Positions 1 to 9,584 of a stretch of DNA of 64,000 nt are shown here, piece after piece. Both the position numbers and the translations under genes were made by a program. The stretch covers positions 434,001 through 498,000 of the forward strand of contig DAINDF010000001.1 in assembly GCA_036732005.1 (NCBI GenBank), in the 5' to 3' direction. Source of the DNA: UBA1926 sp036732005 (GTDB lineage: Bacteria > Planctomycetota > Phycisphaerae > Phycisphaerales > UBA1924). The notes beneath the pieces are model-generated. The model was not told the origin of the DNA. It ran no database searches and saw only the letters and a list, made by a program, of their open reading frames with translations. The first letter of the stretch is position 1, and each line of letters begins with the position of its first letter.

Positions 1-689
1 CCATACGCGAACTCGAACCAGTCCGCCTCGGGGTCGTTGGGCAAACGGTGCTCGGTGACGAGGCGGACGAGTTCAACCTCCTGCGACGCGGTCAGCGGCG
101 CCTCGTGCCCGCTGAGATGCTCCTGCGGGAAACGGACCGCCCACCAGGGCGCCGGCTCGCCCGCGCGGGCGACCACGCGGCCCAGCAGTTCGCCGTTGAT
201 GAAGTTCGCCAGCCGCCCCAGGCCCAGGCCGATCGGGGCGGTCAGCGCGATCGCGTCCATGACATGCAGGGGGGGGCACGCCCCGACGCGTCGCCCCGAC
301 TCGTCCTTGAACCCGCGGGACACGAGCCACGCCGCGACGATCACGCCGAGCATGCCCCCGTGGCTCGCCATCCCCCCACGGGTGATCATCAACAGGCCCC
401 AGAAGGGGAAGGCCGGCTCGAAGGTCCAGAGGAGGCTGGGCTGGTAGAGGAACACATACCCGAGCCGCCCGCCGATGACAACGCCCCCGACGAGCATTAT
501 GAGCGCGTCGAAGACGCGATCGGGCGGGACGCGCAGCAGCCCGCGCGTCGCCATTCGGTGCATCATCAGCCCCGCGATGAGGAACCCCGCGATGTAAGAG
601 AGCCCGTACCAGCGGATGCCGAAATGATCGGTGAACCGGAGCACGAAGGGCCCGATATCGTGCAGCCAGGCCGCGAGCGTCGCCGTCAT
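1..689 (-). CDS. lgt: Prolipoprotein diacylglyceryl transferase, partial (C-terminus beyond window start)
   Basis: Lgt transfers diacylglycerol from phosphatidylglycerol to the lipobox cysteine of prolipoproteins in the inner membrane. I translated the minus strand from the ATG at 689. The product begins MTATLAAWLHD and carries, in order, the family landmarks GIRWYGL (about residue 24), GGRLGYVFLY (about 75), RGGMASHGG (about 105) and GRLANFINGELLGR (about 155), between hydrophobic segments. About 229 residues are inside the window; family members are usually 260-300 aa, so only the C-terminus is missing. The start overlaps the tatD stop by 4 nt (ATGA), so the two are translationally coupled. 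Lipobox proteins in this window (18.1, 24.6 and 29.8 kb) would be its substrates. Confidence 0.93.
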   Translation of the reverse strand, partial: MTATLAAWLHDIGPFVLRFTDHFGIRWYGLSYIAGFLIAGLMMHRMATRGLLRVPPDRVFDALIMLVGGVVIGGRLGYVFLYQPSLLWTFEPAFPFWGLLMITRGGMASHGGMLGVIVAAWLVSRGFKDESGRRVGACPPLHVMDAIALTAPIGLGLGRLANFINGELLGRVVARAGEPAPWWAVRFPQEHLSGHEAPLTASQEVELVRLVTEHRLPNDPEADWFEFAY

Positions 690-1480
690 CGGGCCGCCTC
701 CGGGGGGATCCCGAAAAACCGGGAGGTGTTGCGGTTGATCGCGGCGTGGAACTCGTCCCAGGCTTCGCCCCGGGCCTCGGCAAGGAAGCGGGCGGTGTGC
801 ATCGCGAAGGCGGGCTCGCAGGGGCGCACACCGCGCACCGGGGCGGGGCTCAGATAGGGCGCATCCGTCTCGACCATGATCCGATCCAGCGGGACGAGCC
901 CGGCGCTGGCGAGCACCTCGGGCGCGTTCTTGTAGGTCGCGACGCCGGTGAAGGAGATCATCGCTCCGAAATCGAGCACCGCCCGCGCGTCCTCGGGTGG
1001 CTCGGTGAAGCAGTGGAACACGAAGCGATCCGCCGGGATGGTGGAGGCTCGCAGGATCGGGAGCAGGTCCCCCACCGCGCGTCGGCAGTGCACCACCACC
1101 GGCTTGTCGAGCCCGGATGCCAGGCACGCCTCGATCCGGGCCAACTGATCGGCCAGCACCCGCCTCTGCACACCCCGCTCGGGGCGGTCGTAGTGGTTGT
1201 CCAACCCCAGTTCGCCCCAGGCGACGCAGCGAGGGTGCCGCGCGACGCGTTCGATCTCCGTCCAATCGGGCTGACCCCGATCGGTGTAGAGCGGGTGAAC
1301 CCCCGAGGTGCACCAGACCCGCCCGTCCCCCTCCGCGATCGCCAGCGCGGCGCCGCAGTCGTCCGAGCTCGTGGAGATCGTGATTGCCCCCGCGACCCCG
1401 GCCTCGTTCGCCCGCGCGAGCACCCCGTCGAGCCGACCCGCGAAATCGGGAAAGGTCAGATGGCAGTGCGTGTCGATCAC
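686..1480 (-). CDS. TatD family metal-dependent hydrolase (DNase/deacylase type)
   Basis: This is a TatD-type amidohydrolase-fold enzyme of 264 aa, the normal family length. The N-terminal metal motif IDTHCHL is followed by the conserved Glu in WGELGLDNHYD, the His in VVVHCRR, the His in VFHCF and the Asp in VETDAPYL, so all metal ligands are present. I chose the GTG at 1480 because it places the HCH motif 4-6 residues from the N-terminus as in other TatD proteins; upstream codons in this frame give only arginine-rich shadow sequence. Family members act as 3'-5' exonucleases in DNA quality control or as D-aminoacyl hydrolases; which applies here cannot be seen. It lies upstream of lgt with a 4-nt overlap and diverges from the secreted transglutaminase gene. 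Confidence 0.9.
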   Translation of the reverse strand: MIDTHCHLTFPDFAGRLDGVLARANEAGVAGAITISTSSDDCGAALAIAEGDGRVWCTSGVHPLYTDRGQPDWTEIERVARHPRCVAWGELGLDNHYDRPERGVQRRVLADQLARIEACLASGLDKPVVVHCRRAVGDLLPILRASTIPADRFVFHCFTEPPEDARAVLDFGAMISFTGVATYKNAPEVLASAGLVPLDRIMVETDAPYLSPAPVRGVRPCEPAFAMHTARFLAEARGEAWDEFHAAINRNTSRFFGIPPEAAR

Positions 1481-1543
1481 GCGCGCATGGTATCCCCCCG
1501 CCCCGGCACGCCCCCCACCCCGACAGAGCCGTACACTCCGCCC

Positions 1544-3013
1544 ATGCCCAATCGCCCGCGGATCGCAGGGGTGCTCCTCCTCGCGCTGCTCACCACGGCC
1601 GCCCGCGGGGCGGCGGAACGCTGGTATGTCATGCTCATGGAGGATCGCCGAGCCGGGTGGATGGTCGAACGAGAGCGCGATGAGGACGGCCGGGTGGTCT
1701 CCGAGTCCGATGCGCGGCTCACGCTCCGCCGGGGCGACACGCCGATCACGCTCGAGATCCAGACACGCTTCGTCGAATCCCCCGCCGGCGAGCCGATCGA
1801 GATGAGCAACCGCACGACCTTCGGCGGCGGCCCGTCCGAGCAGCGCTTCGAGTTCACGCCAGACGCCGTCCTCTACACGGCCAGTGGCGCCGGGGTCACC
1901 AAGACTGAGCGGCTGCCCCTGCCGGAAGGCCGGTGGCTCCCGCCCGCGGCCGCCTCGCAGTACCTCGCCGCGCGCCTCGCGGCCGGCGCCGACCGCATCA
2001 CGACGCGGACCCTCGACCCGCTCAACGGTCCGACGCCGATCACGACCGAACGCTCGGAGTTTGAGCGCACGACGATCGAGGTGATGGGCCGCTCGGTCGA
2101 GGCGATCCGCTGCACCAGCGTCTCCAGCCTCTACCCCGACGCCGCGGGGGTCGAGTTTCTCGATGAGAGAGGCAGGTTGCTCCGCAGCGAGTTGCAGCTC
2201 GGCGAATGGAACATCACCATCCTCGCCGCCGACAAGCAACTCGCGCTCTCGCCGGTCGACCCGCCCGAACTGATGCAGAGCGTCTTCGTCCGGCCCGATC
2301 GCGCGGTCGAGAGCCCGTACCGCGCCCGCCGCGGCGTGTTCATTGTCGCCGCGACCTCGGGCGAGTTGCCGGACCTGCCAGCCACGGGTTCGCAGCGTGT
2401 CGAACGGATCGACGAGCGGACGATCCGCGTCCTGCGCGACCTCGACGCCGAGCCCACCGAGCCCGGCCCCGAGGACACCGCCCCGCTCCTCGCCGCCTCC
2501 GCCATGCTCGACCGCGACGACCCACGGGTGCGCGAACTCGCCCGAGACGGGCTCGCCGCCGCGCCCGCCGAGCCCGCCGCCCGTGCCGAGACGCTCCGCC
2601 GATTGGTCCACAGGCATATCCGCACCAAGGACCTCTCGGTCGGCTTCGCCTCCGCCTCCGAGGTCGCCCGCACCCGCGAGGGGGACTGCACCGAGCACGC
2701 GGTCTTGCTCGCCGCCCTCCTCCGCGCCGACGGCATCCCCGCCCGGGTCGTCAGCGGGCTGATCTACGCCGATCAGCCGCGCGACGAGGACGACGCCTTC
2801 GGCTACCACATGTGGACGCAGGCCCTCCTGCCGACCGGCGCGGGACCGCGCTGGATCGATCTCGACGCGACCCTCCCGGACGCGCTGCCCATGACCGCCA
2901 CCCACATCGCCCTGGGCGTCACGGCCCTGCCCACCACCGAGCGGATCAACGCCCTGGTCGATCTCGCCCCCCTGATGGGCCGCCTCGCCATCGCCGTCGA
3001 GACTCTCGAATGA
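1544..3013 (+). CDS. Secreted transglutaminase-like (papain-fold) protein
   Basis: This is a 489-aa protein with an N-terminal signal peptide (RPRIAGVLLLALLTTAARG). A mixed beta-rich N-terminal region of about 350 residues precedes a transglutaminase-like core. The catalytic triad is visible: Cys at about residue 382 in TREGDCTEHA, His at about 422 in GYHMWTQ and Asp at about 439 in WIDLDAT. Bacterial members are mostly periplasmic or extracellular proteases or transamidases of unknown substrate, and the substrate is unknown here too. The ATG at 1544 is chosen because it starts the signal peptide; the frame is open much further upstream but that overlaps tatD antisense. The stop overlaps the start of the next gene by ATGA, implying co-translation with the hydrate dehydratase. 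Confidence 0.85.
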   Translation: MPNRPRIAGVLLLALLTTAARGAAERWYVMLMEDRRAGWMVERERDEDGRVVSESDARLTLRRGDTPITLEIQTRFVESPAGEPIEMSNRTTFGGGPSEQRFEFTPDAVLYTASGAGVTKTERLPLPEGRWLPPAAASQYLAARLAAGADRITTRTLDPLNGPTPITTERSEFERTTIEVMGRSVEAIRCTSVSSLYPDAAGVEFLDERGRLLRSELQLGEWNITILAADKQLALSPVDPPELMQSVFVRPDRAVESPYRARRGVFIVAATSGELPDLPATGSQRVERIDERTIRVLRDLDAEPTEPGPEDTAPLLAASAMLDRDDPRVRELARDGLAAAPAEPAARAETLRRLVHRHIRTKDLSVGFASASEVARTREGDCTEHAVLLAALLRADGIPARVVSGLIYADQPRDEDDAFGYHMWTQALLPTGAGPRWIDLDATLPDALPMTATHIALGVTALPTTERINALVDLAPLMGRLAIAVETLE

Positions 3014-3963
3014 ACGACGCAAGCCCCCCGCTCCCCCCGCTCCCGCCCCGGGATCCCGCCGGGCACAAGGGCACTTTCGGCACCGTCGTCGCGATCGGCG
3101 GGTGCGCGTCCCCCGAGACGCGCATGGTCGGCGCGCCCGCGCTGGTCGCCCGGGCCGCGCTGCGGGCCGGCGCGGGGCTCGCGAAAGTTCTCGCCCCAGA
3201 GCCCGTGCTCGACACAATCCTGTCTCTGATCCCCTCGGCGACCGGGCGGGCACTACCGGTCGACGAACGGGGCGACATCGTCCCCCACCTCGCCGCGGAG
3301 ATCTTCGACGACGCCGCCGATCAGGCCGACGCCCTCGTCGTGGGCCCGGGCCTCGGGCGGGGCGACGGCGCCCGCGCCCTCGTCCACCGCGTGATGGGCC
3401 AGCCCGATCGGCCCGTCATCGCCGATGCCGACGCCCTGACCCTGCTCGCCGCCACGCCCGATTTCGCGCTCGACCTCCGAGCCCCGGCCGTGCTCACGCC
3501 CCATCCCGGGGAGTTCGCCAGGCTCGCCGCGGCCCTGCGAATCAACGCCGATCCCGTCGCCCCCGACGCCCGCCCCGCCGCCGCCGAACGCCTCGCCCAA
3601 CGCCTGGGCTGCGTGGTTGTGCTCAAAGGCGCGGGCACCGTAGTCACCGACGGCCTCCGGACCTGGGTGTGCGACCGGGGCCACCCCTGCCTGGCCACCG
3701 CTGGCACGGGCGATGTCCTCGCCGGGCTGATCGCGGGGCTGGTCGCGCAGTTCGTGCCGTCGGGTCCACGAGCGATCGGATCGGTGACGCTGCCCCCCCC
3801 CCCGGGTCGGCCGCTGGACCTTTTCGACGCGGCGAGACTCGCCGTCCAGGCCCACGCCGTTGCCGGTGAGCAATGGGCCGCCGCGGGCCGGGCCGACGCC
3901 GGACTGCTCGCCGAGGAACTCGCCGACGGCCTCTCCGCGGTGCTCACGCCGATGCGTCGCTGA
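3010..3963 (+). CDS. nnrD: ADP/ATP-dependent NAD(P)H-hydrate dehydratase
   Basis: This is a 317-aa ribokinase-like enzyme that dehydrates damaged NAD(P)H hydrates. Visible landmarks are GHKGTFGTVVAIGGC near the N-terminus, VVGPGLGRG in the middle, ADADAL and LTPHPGEFARL, then KGAGTVVTDG and the terminal ATAGTGDVLAGLIAG, which carries the nucleotide-binding GTGD with the catalytic Asp. Only the dehydratase half is present; the NnrE epimerase domain that E. coli fuses to it is absent, so the epimerase must be encoded elsewhere or be missing. Translation is coupled to the upstream transglutaminase gene. A glycine/proline-rich insertion (PPPPGRPLD, about residue 260) interrupts the C-terminal region. 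Confidence 0.92.
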   Translation: MNDASPPLPPLPPRDPAGHKGTFGTVVAIGGCASPETRMVGAPALVARAALRAGAGLAKVLAPEPVLDTILSLIPSATGRALPVDERGDIVPHLAAEIFDDAADQADALVVGPGLGRGDGARALVHRVMGQPDRPVIADADALTLLAATPDFALDLRAPAVLTPHPGEFARLAAALRINADPVAPDARPAAAERLAQRLGCVVVLKGAGTVVTDGLRTWVCDRGHPCLATAGTGDVLAGLIAGLVAQFVPSGPRAIGSVTLPPPPGRPLDLFDAARLAVQAHAVAGEQWAAAGRADAGLLAEELADGLSAVLTPMRR

Positions 3964-4208
3964 GTCAAACCGCCGCGCCTGCTCCGGGCTTGAAGACCAT
4001 GCCTTTGACCCCGTCTCCGAAGACTCTGGGCGCTTGGTGGGTCAAGCGTGGTGCTCTTGCCTCTGTCGTCTCGCTGGCCTGAAAAACCGGGCGTTAATCC
4101 GGCCTGTGATCGGCCGGGGGTGCGCTTCAGGACCCGCGCCTGCGGGACGAGGTGGAGTCGCCAAGTGAAAGGACCACGCCGGGAGTGAGCGCGCGGCACA
4201 AAAACACA
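3964..4208. other. Intergenic region downstream of nnrD and of the 16S transcript
   Basis: No convincing gene is visible. The stretch separates the nnrD stop from the 16S terminator hairpin. I looked specifically for a tRNA, 23S or 5S gene that would normally follow 16S on the minus strand and found none. Confidence 0.6.
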
Positions 4209-4232
4209 GCCGCCCTCCCGAGGGAGGGCGGC
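4209..4232 (-). terminator. Probable terminator of the 16S rRNA transcript
   Basis: A perfect 11-bp stem (GCCGCCCTCCC paired with GGGAGGGCGGC) with a 2-nt apex lies about 220 nt beyond the 16S 3' end. On the minus strand it is followed by the U-rich run TGTGTTTTTG, fitting intrinsic termination of the 16S precursor. Confidence 0.7.
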
Positions 4233-4252
4233 CGCTGCGATTGCGTCTGCGT

Positions 4253-4278
4253 CTTTGGCAGATGAACAGTTGGGTCCA
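4253..4278 (-). other. Downstream arm of the pre-16S processing stem
   Basis: This 26-nt segment is the inverted complement of 6274-6299 on the other side of the 16S gene, with a single 2-nt mismatch in the middle (AG against GA). In the transcript the two arms would pair and loop out the whole 16S gene, the standard substrate for RNase III in pre-16S maturation. Confidence 0.85.
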
Positions 4279-4444
4279 GCCTTCGCCGTGCGTCGCCGCG
4301 CGGCTATCCGCCTTCTTCCGCCTCTCGCGAGATGGCGGAGGAGTCTGGCGGGCGAGAGCGAGTTCACTCGCCGGGTGCGGATCTCTCCGCGGCCTTGGGG
4401 GAATCTCCTTCACGGAGTCAAGGCCATCCCGGTCTAAGGAAATC

Positions 4445-5923
<1,479 letters not shown>

Positions 5924-6398
5924 ATATTTGTGAGCCCATCGGGCAAGCCCGATGGGTCGATCTCATGAAGCGATCCGACTTTTGTCCCGCGAGAAGCCTC
6001 TTGTCGAGGGCTCGCGGGATCGGTCTGCCCCGGGGGTGAATCTCCCCCGGAGCAACCCCGCCTTCCGCCTTGCGGCGTCGGCAGGGTGCGCTATCTGGCT
6101 ATTCAAAGATCTTCTGTCGACCGGACGCTTCCGCGACCGACCGACAGGGGCTGATCTTGCACGAGAACGCCAGACGCCGAGGGGAAGTGACCCTCGACGA
6201 CCTTTTTTCAGGAACATCCGGCCCTGGTCAGGCCCCGGTTGTGCACCGGTGATGTCCCCGCACGCTCTCGCGGTGGACCCAACTGTTCACTTGCCAAAGA
6301 GCCTTCCAAACCGGGGCCTCTCGCCCCGGTTTTCGCCCCTTCTCCAGACTCCCGAAGGCTCCCAGAGACGAAGCGAGCCGCGATGAGCGGCAGGGGAG
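5924..6398 (-). other. 16S rRNA leader region
   Basis: This is the transcribed leader between the promoter and the 16S gene. On the minus strand it contains a GC hairpin AAACCGGGGC/GCCCCGGTTT (6309-6333), the upstream processing arm (6274-6299) whose start GCTCTTTGGCAA resembles the boxA antitermination element, a GATCTTTGAATAG element near 6095-6108 and a hairpin CCCATCGGG/CCCGATGGG (5935-5956) directly before the mature 5' end. No protein gene is supported here. Confidence 0.6.
6274..6299 (-). other. Upstream arm of the pre-16S processing stem
   Basis: This is the partner of 4253-4278, with 24 of 26 positions complementary. The arm begins with a boxA-like GCTCTTTGGCA and lies about 350 nt upstream of the mature 16S 5' end. 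Pairing of the arms gives the long duplex expected for RNase III cleavage. Confidence 0.85.
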
Positions 6399-6426
6399 AG
6401 AATAGCGCGCACCCGATGACCGTCAA
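6399..6426 (-). promoter_or_regulatory. Probable sigma-70 promoter of the 16S rRNA gene
   Basis: Reading the minus strand, a -35 TTGACG (complement at 6421-6426) and a -10 TATTCT (complement at 6399-6404) are separated by 16 nt. It is the best consensus promoter between comF and the 16S gene and would give a leader of roughly 470 nt. It sits just downstream of the comF stop. Confidence 0.65.
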
Positions 6427-6461
6427 GTCGGCCGCTCCAGAAATCCGGGCCCTTTTTTCCC

Positions 6462-7376
6462 TCACTCCCCTGAATCCCCGGATTCAGGCCCCGCCGCCGA
6501 ACGCCGGCGGTCCGACACCGCCGCCGTCACCAACCAACGCACGGGCCCATCCCCACACCCATGATTCCTCGCTCGCGGCGGCACAACCCACCCTTCCAGA
6601 GCCCGGAAACAGGCGCTCGCCGTCGCCCCCGTCGTCCGGACATCGTCGACGAGCACAACCCCGCGAACCGCCGGAGCCGCCCGGGCGGTCCGCACCCTGA
6701 TCGTCCCCTCCAGGTTCCTCGCCCGGGCCGCCGCCGACAGGCCCGCCTGGTGGGGCCGGTGCCGCCGCTCCAGCACCCGCGCGGGGCCCGACCCCAGCGC
6801 TGCCCCGACGCCGGTCGCCAACACCAGCGTGTGATCGACACCCCCGTTGCTGAGGCGTCGCCGCGTCGTGGTCGGGACCGGGACCACCAGCATCCCCGCC
6901 GGCTCAAGCCCCGCCCGATTCAGCTCGGCCAGCACCAGCCCGCCGAGCAGCCCACCCATCCGCAACCCGGACCGGCGATCCCCCCGGTACTTGCACGCCA
7001 CGATCGCCGACCGCACCGCCCCCTCGTAGGCGTCAAGCCGAACCGCGCGGTCCCACGCCAGCCGCTTGCCCCGACACGCCGCGCACCCGTGCGCATCGAC
7101 CTCCCCCGCGCCGACGCGGCCCCCGCAGCGCGGGCACGCGGGCGCCGCCCCATCCACGCGCCAGCCCGCCAGCGGGTCCCGGGCGCGGCCTCCCCCGAGG
7201 ATCGCCGCTTCGAGCCGATCGAGCACGCCGCCCGGCCCCCGGTCCTGAACGCGCTCAGGGCTCGCGGACGGAAGCCCCTCGTCCTCGGCCGAGATATCGT
7301 CCGAGTGCCCGCTCTCCGGCGGCTCGATCGGCCTCGGGGGCCATACGAACGCGTCCTGGTCGTCCGCGCGCGCCAT
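6462..7376 (-). CDS. comF: ComF family phosphoribosyltransferase-like protein
   Basis: This is a 304-aa protein. The order is: an acidic, low-complexity N-terminal extension (about 75 aa), a zinc-ribbon with CPRCGG and CAAC (about residues 80-100), then a phosphoribosyltransferase-like core ending in the PRPP-binding motif VVLVDDVRTTGATA (about 235-248). ComF-type proteins are linked to uptake and processing of single-stranded DNA in natural transformation. It lies 3 nt downstream of mcsB, so it is the last gene of an mcsA-mcsB-comF transcription unit. Its final codons form a hairpin (CTGAATCC/GGATTCAG). With dprA at 16.9 kb this suggests competence genes, though no uptake pore is in the window. 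Confidence 0.8.
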   Translation of the reverse strand: MARADDQDAFVWPPRPIEPPESGHSDDISAEDEGLPSASPERVQDRGPGGVLDRLEAAILGGGRARDPLAGWRVDGAAPACPRCGGRVGAGEVDAHGCAACRGKRLAWDRAVRLDAYEGAVRSAIVACKYRGDRRSGLRMGGLLGGLVLAELNRAGLEPAGMLVVPVPTTTRRRLSNGGVDHTLVLATGVGAALGSGPARVLERRHRPHQAGLSAAARARNLEGTIRVRTARAAPAVRGVVLVDDVRTTGATASACFRALEGWVVPPRARNHGCGDGPVRWLVTAAVSDRRRSAAGPESGDSGE

Positions 7377-7379
7377 CGC

Positions 7380-8513
7380 TCAGCCCGGCGTCGCCCCGAG
7401 CCGCTCGCGGACCAGATCCGCCCGCACCGCGGCGCGGTCCGGCGCTTCGAGGGCCCGGCCCACGACCCGTTCGAGGTGGGCGTTCTGCACCTGCAGCAGC
7501 AGCGACGCCACGGACCCGAGGTCCGTCTCGTTCACCAGCCGCATCATGATCCCGAGCCGGACCCGGCTCAGGAAATTCATCGCCTCTTCCACCGAGAGCA
7601 GCCTTGCGCTGCGGAGCACGGCCCAGGCCCGCCAGATCGCGTCCTCCGTCGAACGCCGGCGTTTGCCCAGCAGCACATCGCGCGCCCGCCGCTCGTACTC
7701 GATCACCTTCGGCACGACCTGGGCCTGCATGATGTCGAGCAGTTGGGCCTCGGTCCGGCCGAGCGTCACCTGGTTGCTCAGCTGGTAGAAATCCCCCACC
7801 GCCTCCGAGCCCTCACCGTAGAACCCGCGGACCGCGAGCCCCATGTCCTCGGCCGCGTGCTTGACCTTCTCGATCTCCCCGGTCAGCTTCAGCCCCGGGA
7901 GGTGCAGCATCACGCTGAACCTCGCCCCCGTGCCCACATTCGTCGGGCACGCCGTCAGGTACCCGAATCGCTCGCTGAACGCGAACTCGAGCCCCGCCTC
8001 GAGCAGGTCGTCGACCCGGTCGGCGTGCTGCCACGCCCCGGGTAGGTCGAGCCCGCACCGGATCACCTGGAGCCGAAGGTGATCCTCCTCGTTCACCATG
8101 ATCGAAAGCCGCTCGTCCGGCAGGCCCACCGCCACGCCCCGCGGCTCCTCGGCGCTCCCCTTGCCGTTCGAGAGCTTCCCCCGCGCGTGCGGCCTGCTGA
8201 TCAACTGCCGCTCGACCAGCAGCAGCCGCTCCGCGGGCGTCGCGTGGTGCAGATCCACCCACATCAACTGCGGCGAAACCCCGGCCGATGCGATCCGGGA
8301 TCGGCACAGGTCCAGCACCTGCTCGCGATCGCCCCGCTCGGCCATCGGCATGAACGGGAACCCCGCGAGGTTCCGCGCCAGCCGCACGCGCGACGACATC
8401 ACCACATCCGTGCAGTCTCCCTCGCCGCGCAGCCACTCCGTCCGCTGCCCGCAGACCGACGGGAGGTGGGTCCGGTCCCACACCGGCCCGGGTTGCTCCT
8501 CCCCGGGCTTCAT
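7380..8513 (-). CDS. mcsB: Protein arginine kinase McsB
   Basis: This is a 377-aa member of the guanidino phosphotransferase family. In Firmicutes McsB phosphorylates arginines, marking proteins for ClpCP. Landmarks are SSRVRLARNLAGFPF (about residues 40-54, the arginine-rich nucleotide-binding segment), RPHARG in the middle, the NEEDHLRLQ motif with the catalytic Glu (about 140), and the LTACPTNVGTGAR motif with the conserved Cys (about 190). It overlaps the mcsA stop by 4 nt (ATGA), so the kinase is translated with its activator. The ClpC partner is not in this window. The closely packed neighbours support the McsB call over creatine/arginine kinase. Confidence 0.93.
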   Translation of the reverse strand: MKPGEEQPGPVWDRTHLPSVCGQRTEWLRGEGDCTDVVMSSRVRLARNLAGFPFMPMAERGDREQVLDLCRSRIASAGVSPQLMWVDLHHATPAERLLLVERQLISRPHARGKLSNGKGSAEEPRGVAVGLPDERLSIMVNEEDHLRLQVIRCGLDLPGAWQHADRVDDLLEAGLEFAFSERFGYLTACPTNVGTGARFSVMLHLPGLKLTGEIEKVKHAAEDMGLAVRGFYGEGSEAVGDFYQLSNQVTLGRTEAQLLDIMQAQVVPKVIEYERRARDVLLGKRRRSTEDAIWRAWAVLRSARLLSVEEAMNFLSRVRLGIMMRLVNETDLGSVASLLLQVQNAHLERVVGRALEAPDRAAVRADLVRERLGATPG

Positions 8514-9070
8514 CCGCCGCTCCCCGAGGCCGGGTTGGTCAGTTCAGCCAGCTCGTCACGCAGCCTGGCCGCCCGCTCGTACTCCTCCGCCCGCACGGCC
8601 TCGCCCAACTCACGCCGCAGCCGCTCGATCCGGTCCGCACGCCGGTGTGCCTCGAGCACCGCCTCGCTCACCCCCGCGTCGCTCACCCGCCCCGAGGACA
8701 GCGCCCGCCTCGGCCGCTTGCCGACATGCCGGTTGCCGCCTTCGTGCGCGCGCTCCAGCAACGGCACGAGCCTGGCCTCGAACGCCTCGTAGCACCCGGC
8801 GCACCCCATCAGGCCCGTGTTCTTGAACTCCGCGAAACTCTGCCCGCAATGCTCGCACCGGGCCGTCCCCACTGGGGGCCGCGGCGGGGCCGACGCCGGC
8901 TGCGAACCCAGCACCACGCTCGCCAGGAACTCCCCCACCGGGTTGCCCGGCCCGCCGACGCCCAGCTTCGCCGCGCAGACCTCGCACAGGTGCGTCTCGC
9001 GGATCTGACCACCGCTCACCACGACATCGTGGTGCGTCGCCTCGCGTTCCCCGCAATGGTCGCACAGCAT
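8510..9070 (-). CDS. mcsA: McsA-like zinc-finger protein with UVR motif
   Basis: This is a 186-aa protein. N-terminal paired CXXC zinc fingers (CDHCG, CEVCA, then CEHCG and CAGCY) are followed by a C-terminal UvrB/UvrC-type coiled segment (RIERLRRELGEAVRAEEYERAARLRDELAEL, last 45 residues). This layout is that of McsA, the activator of McsB. A glycine/proline linker of about 30 residues separates the two finger pairs. The adjacent mcsB and 4-nt overlap confirm the role. The start at 9070 places the first finger at the extreme N-terminus as in the family. Confidence 0.9.
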   Translation of the reverse strand: MLCDHCGEREATHHDVVVSGGQIRETHLCEVCAAKLGVGGPGNPVGEFLASVVLGSQPASAPPRPPVGTARCEHCGQSFAEFKNTGLMGCAGCYEAFEARLVPLLERAHEGGNRHVGKRPRRALSSGRVSDAGVSEAVLEAHRRADRIERLRRELGEAVRAEEYERAARLRDELAELTNPASGSGG

Positions 9071-9174
9071 CAGGACCTCTCCGGCGCGGCGCAGCCGCAG
9101 CCTCTCGACGCCGCTCCCGCGACCCCGACAGCCTACATCCTAGAAGAGATCAGGCAAACACCAACCGCGGGCGA

Positions 9175-9465
9175 TCAGGCCATCGCCTGCTTCTGCTGCC
9201 GCGTGTACCCGTACTTGCGCTTCAGCGGCTTGACCAGGAGCCCGCTCCGGATCGCCTTGGTCGAGACCTTGATCTTGACCGTCCGCTTCACGCCGTGACC
9301 GTCCTCGATCACCGCGCTCACCTTCTGCAGGTTCGGCTTGAAGGTCCGAGGCTCGATGCCCGTCGGCTTGAGACCGAAGCCGCCCTTCGTGATCTTCTGG
9401 CCACGCCACGCCCGGCGCTTCCCGAAGGTCGTCTTCTTCCCCGTAAAATAGCAGATGTTCGGCAT
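9175..9465 (-). CDS. rpmB: 50S ribosomal protein L28 (bL28)
   Basis: This is a 96-aa protein of basic composition, starting MPNICYFTGKK, with RTFKPNLQKVSAV in the middle, the region typical of bL28. The ATG at 9465 is preceded by GAGGTG at a good spacing; an alternative longer frame adds a non-homologous arginine-rich tail and is rejected. The C-terminal KRKYGYTRQQKQAMA extends slightly past the usual family end. It is separated from mcsA by about 100 nt with no clear terminator. Confidence 0.9.
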   Translation of the reverse strand: MPNICYFTGKKTTFGKRRAWRGQKITKGGFGLKPTGIEPRTFKPNLQKVSAVIEDGHGVKRTVKIKVSTKAIRSGLLVKPLKRKYGYTRQQKQAMA

Positions 9466-9584
9466 CGGTTCACCTCTCGACGGTCTGATCCGTGGCCGCA
9501 AGCATAGGCCCCCACGCAACGCCGGTCATCAACCCCCCGGCCCAGGTCCACTCGCCGCCGCCCCGCCCCGGCGACCCACCCGGT

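Noticed and set aside
686..3253. Minus-strand open frame of 855 aa covering tatD and the opposite strand of two plus-strand genes
   Set aside because: Only the last 264 residues are TatD. The upstream part is Arg/Gly-rich shadow sequence antisense to the transglutaminase and nnrD genes.
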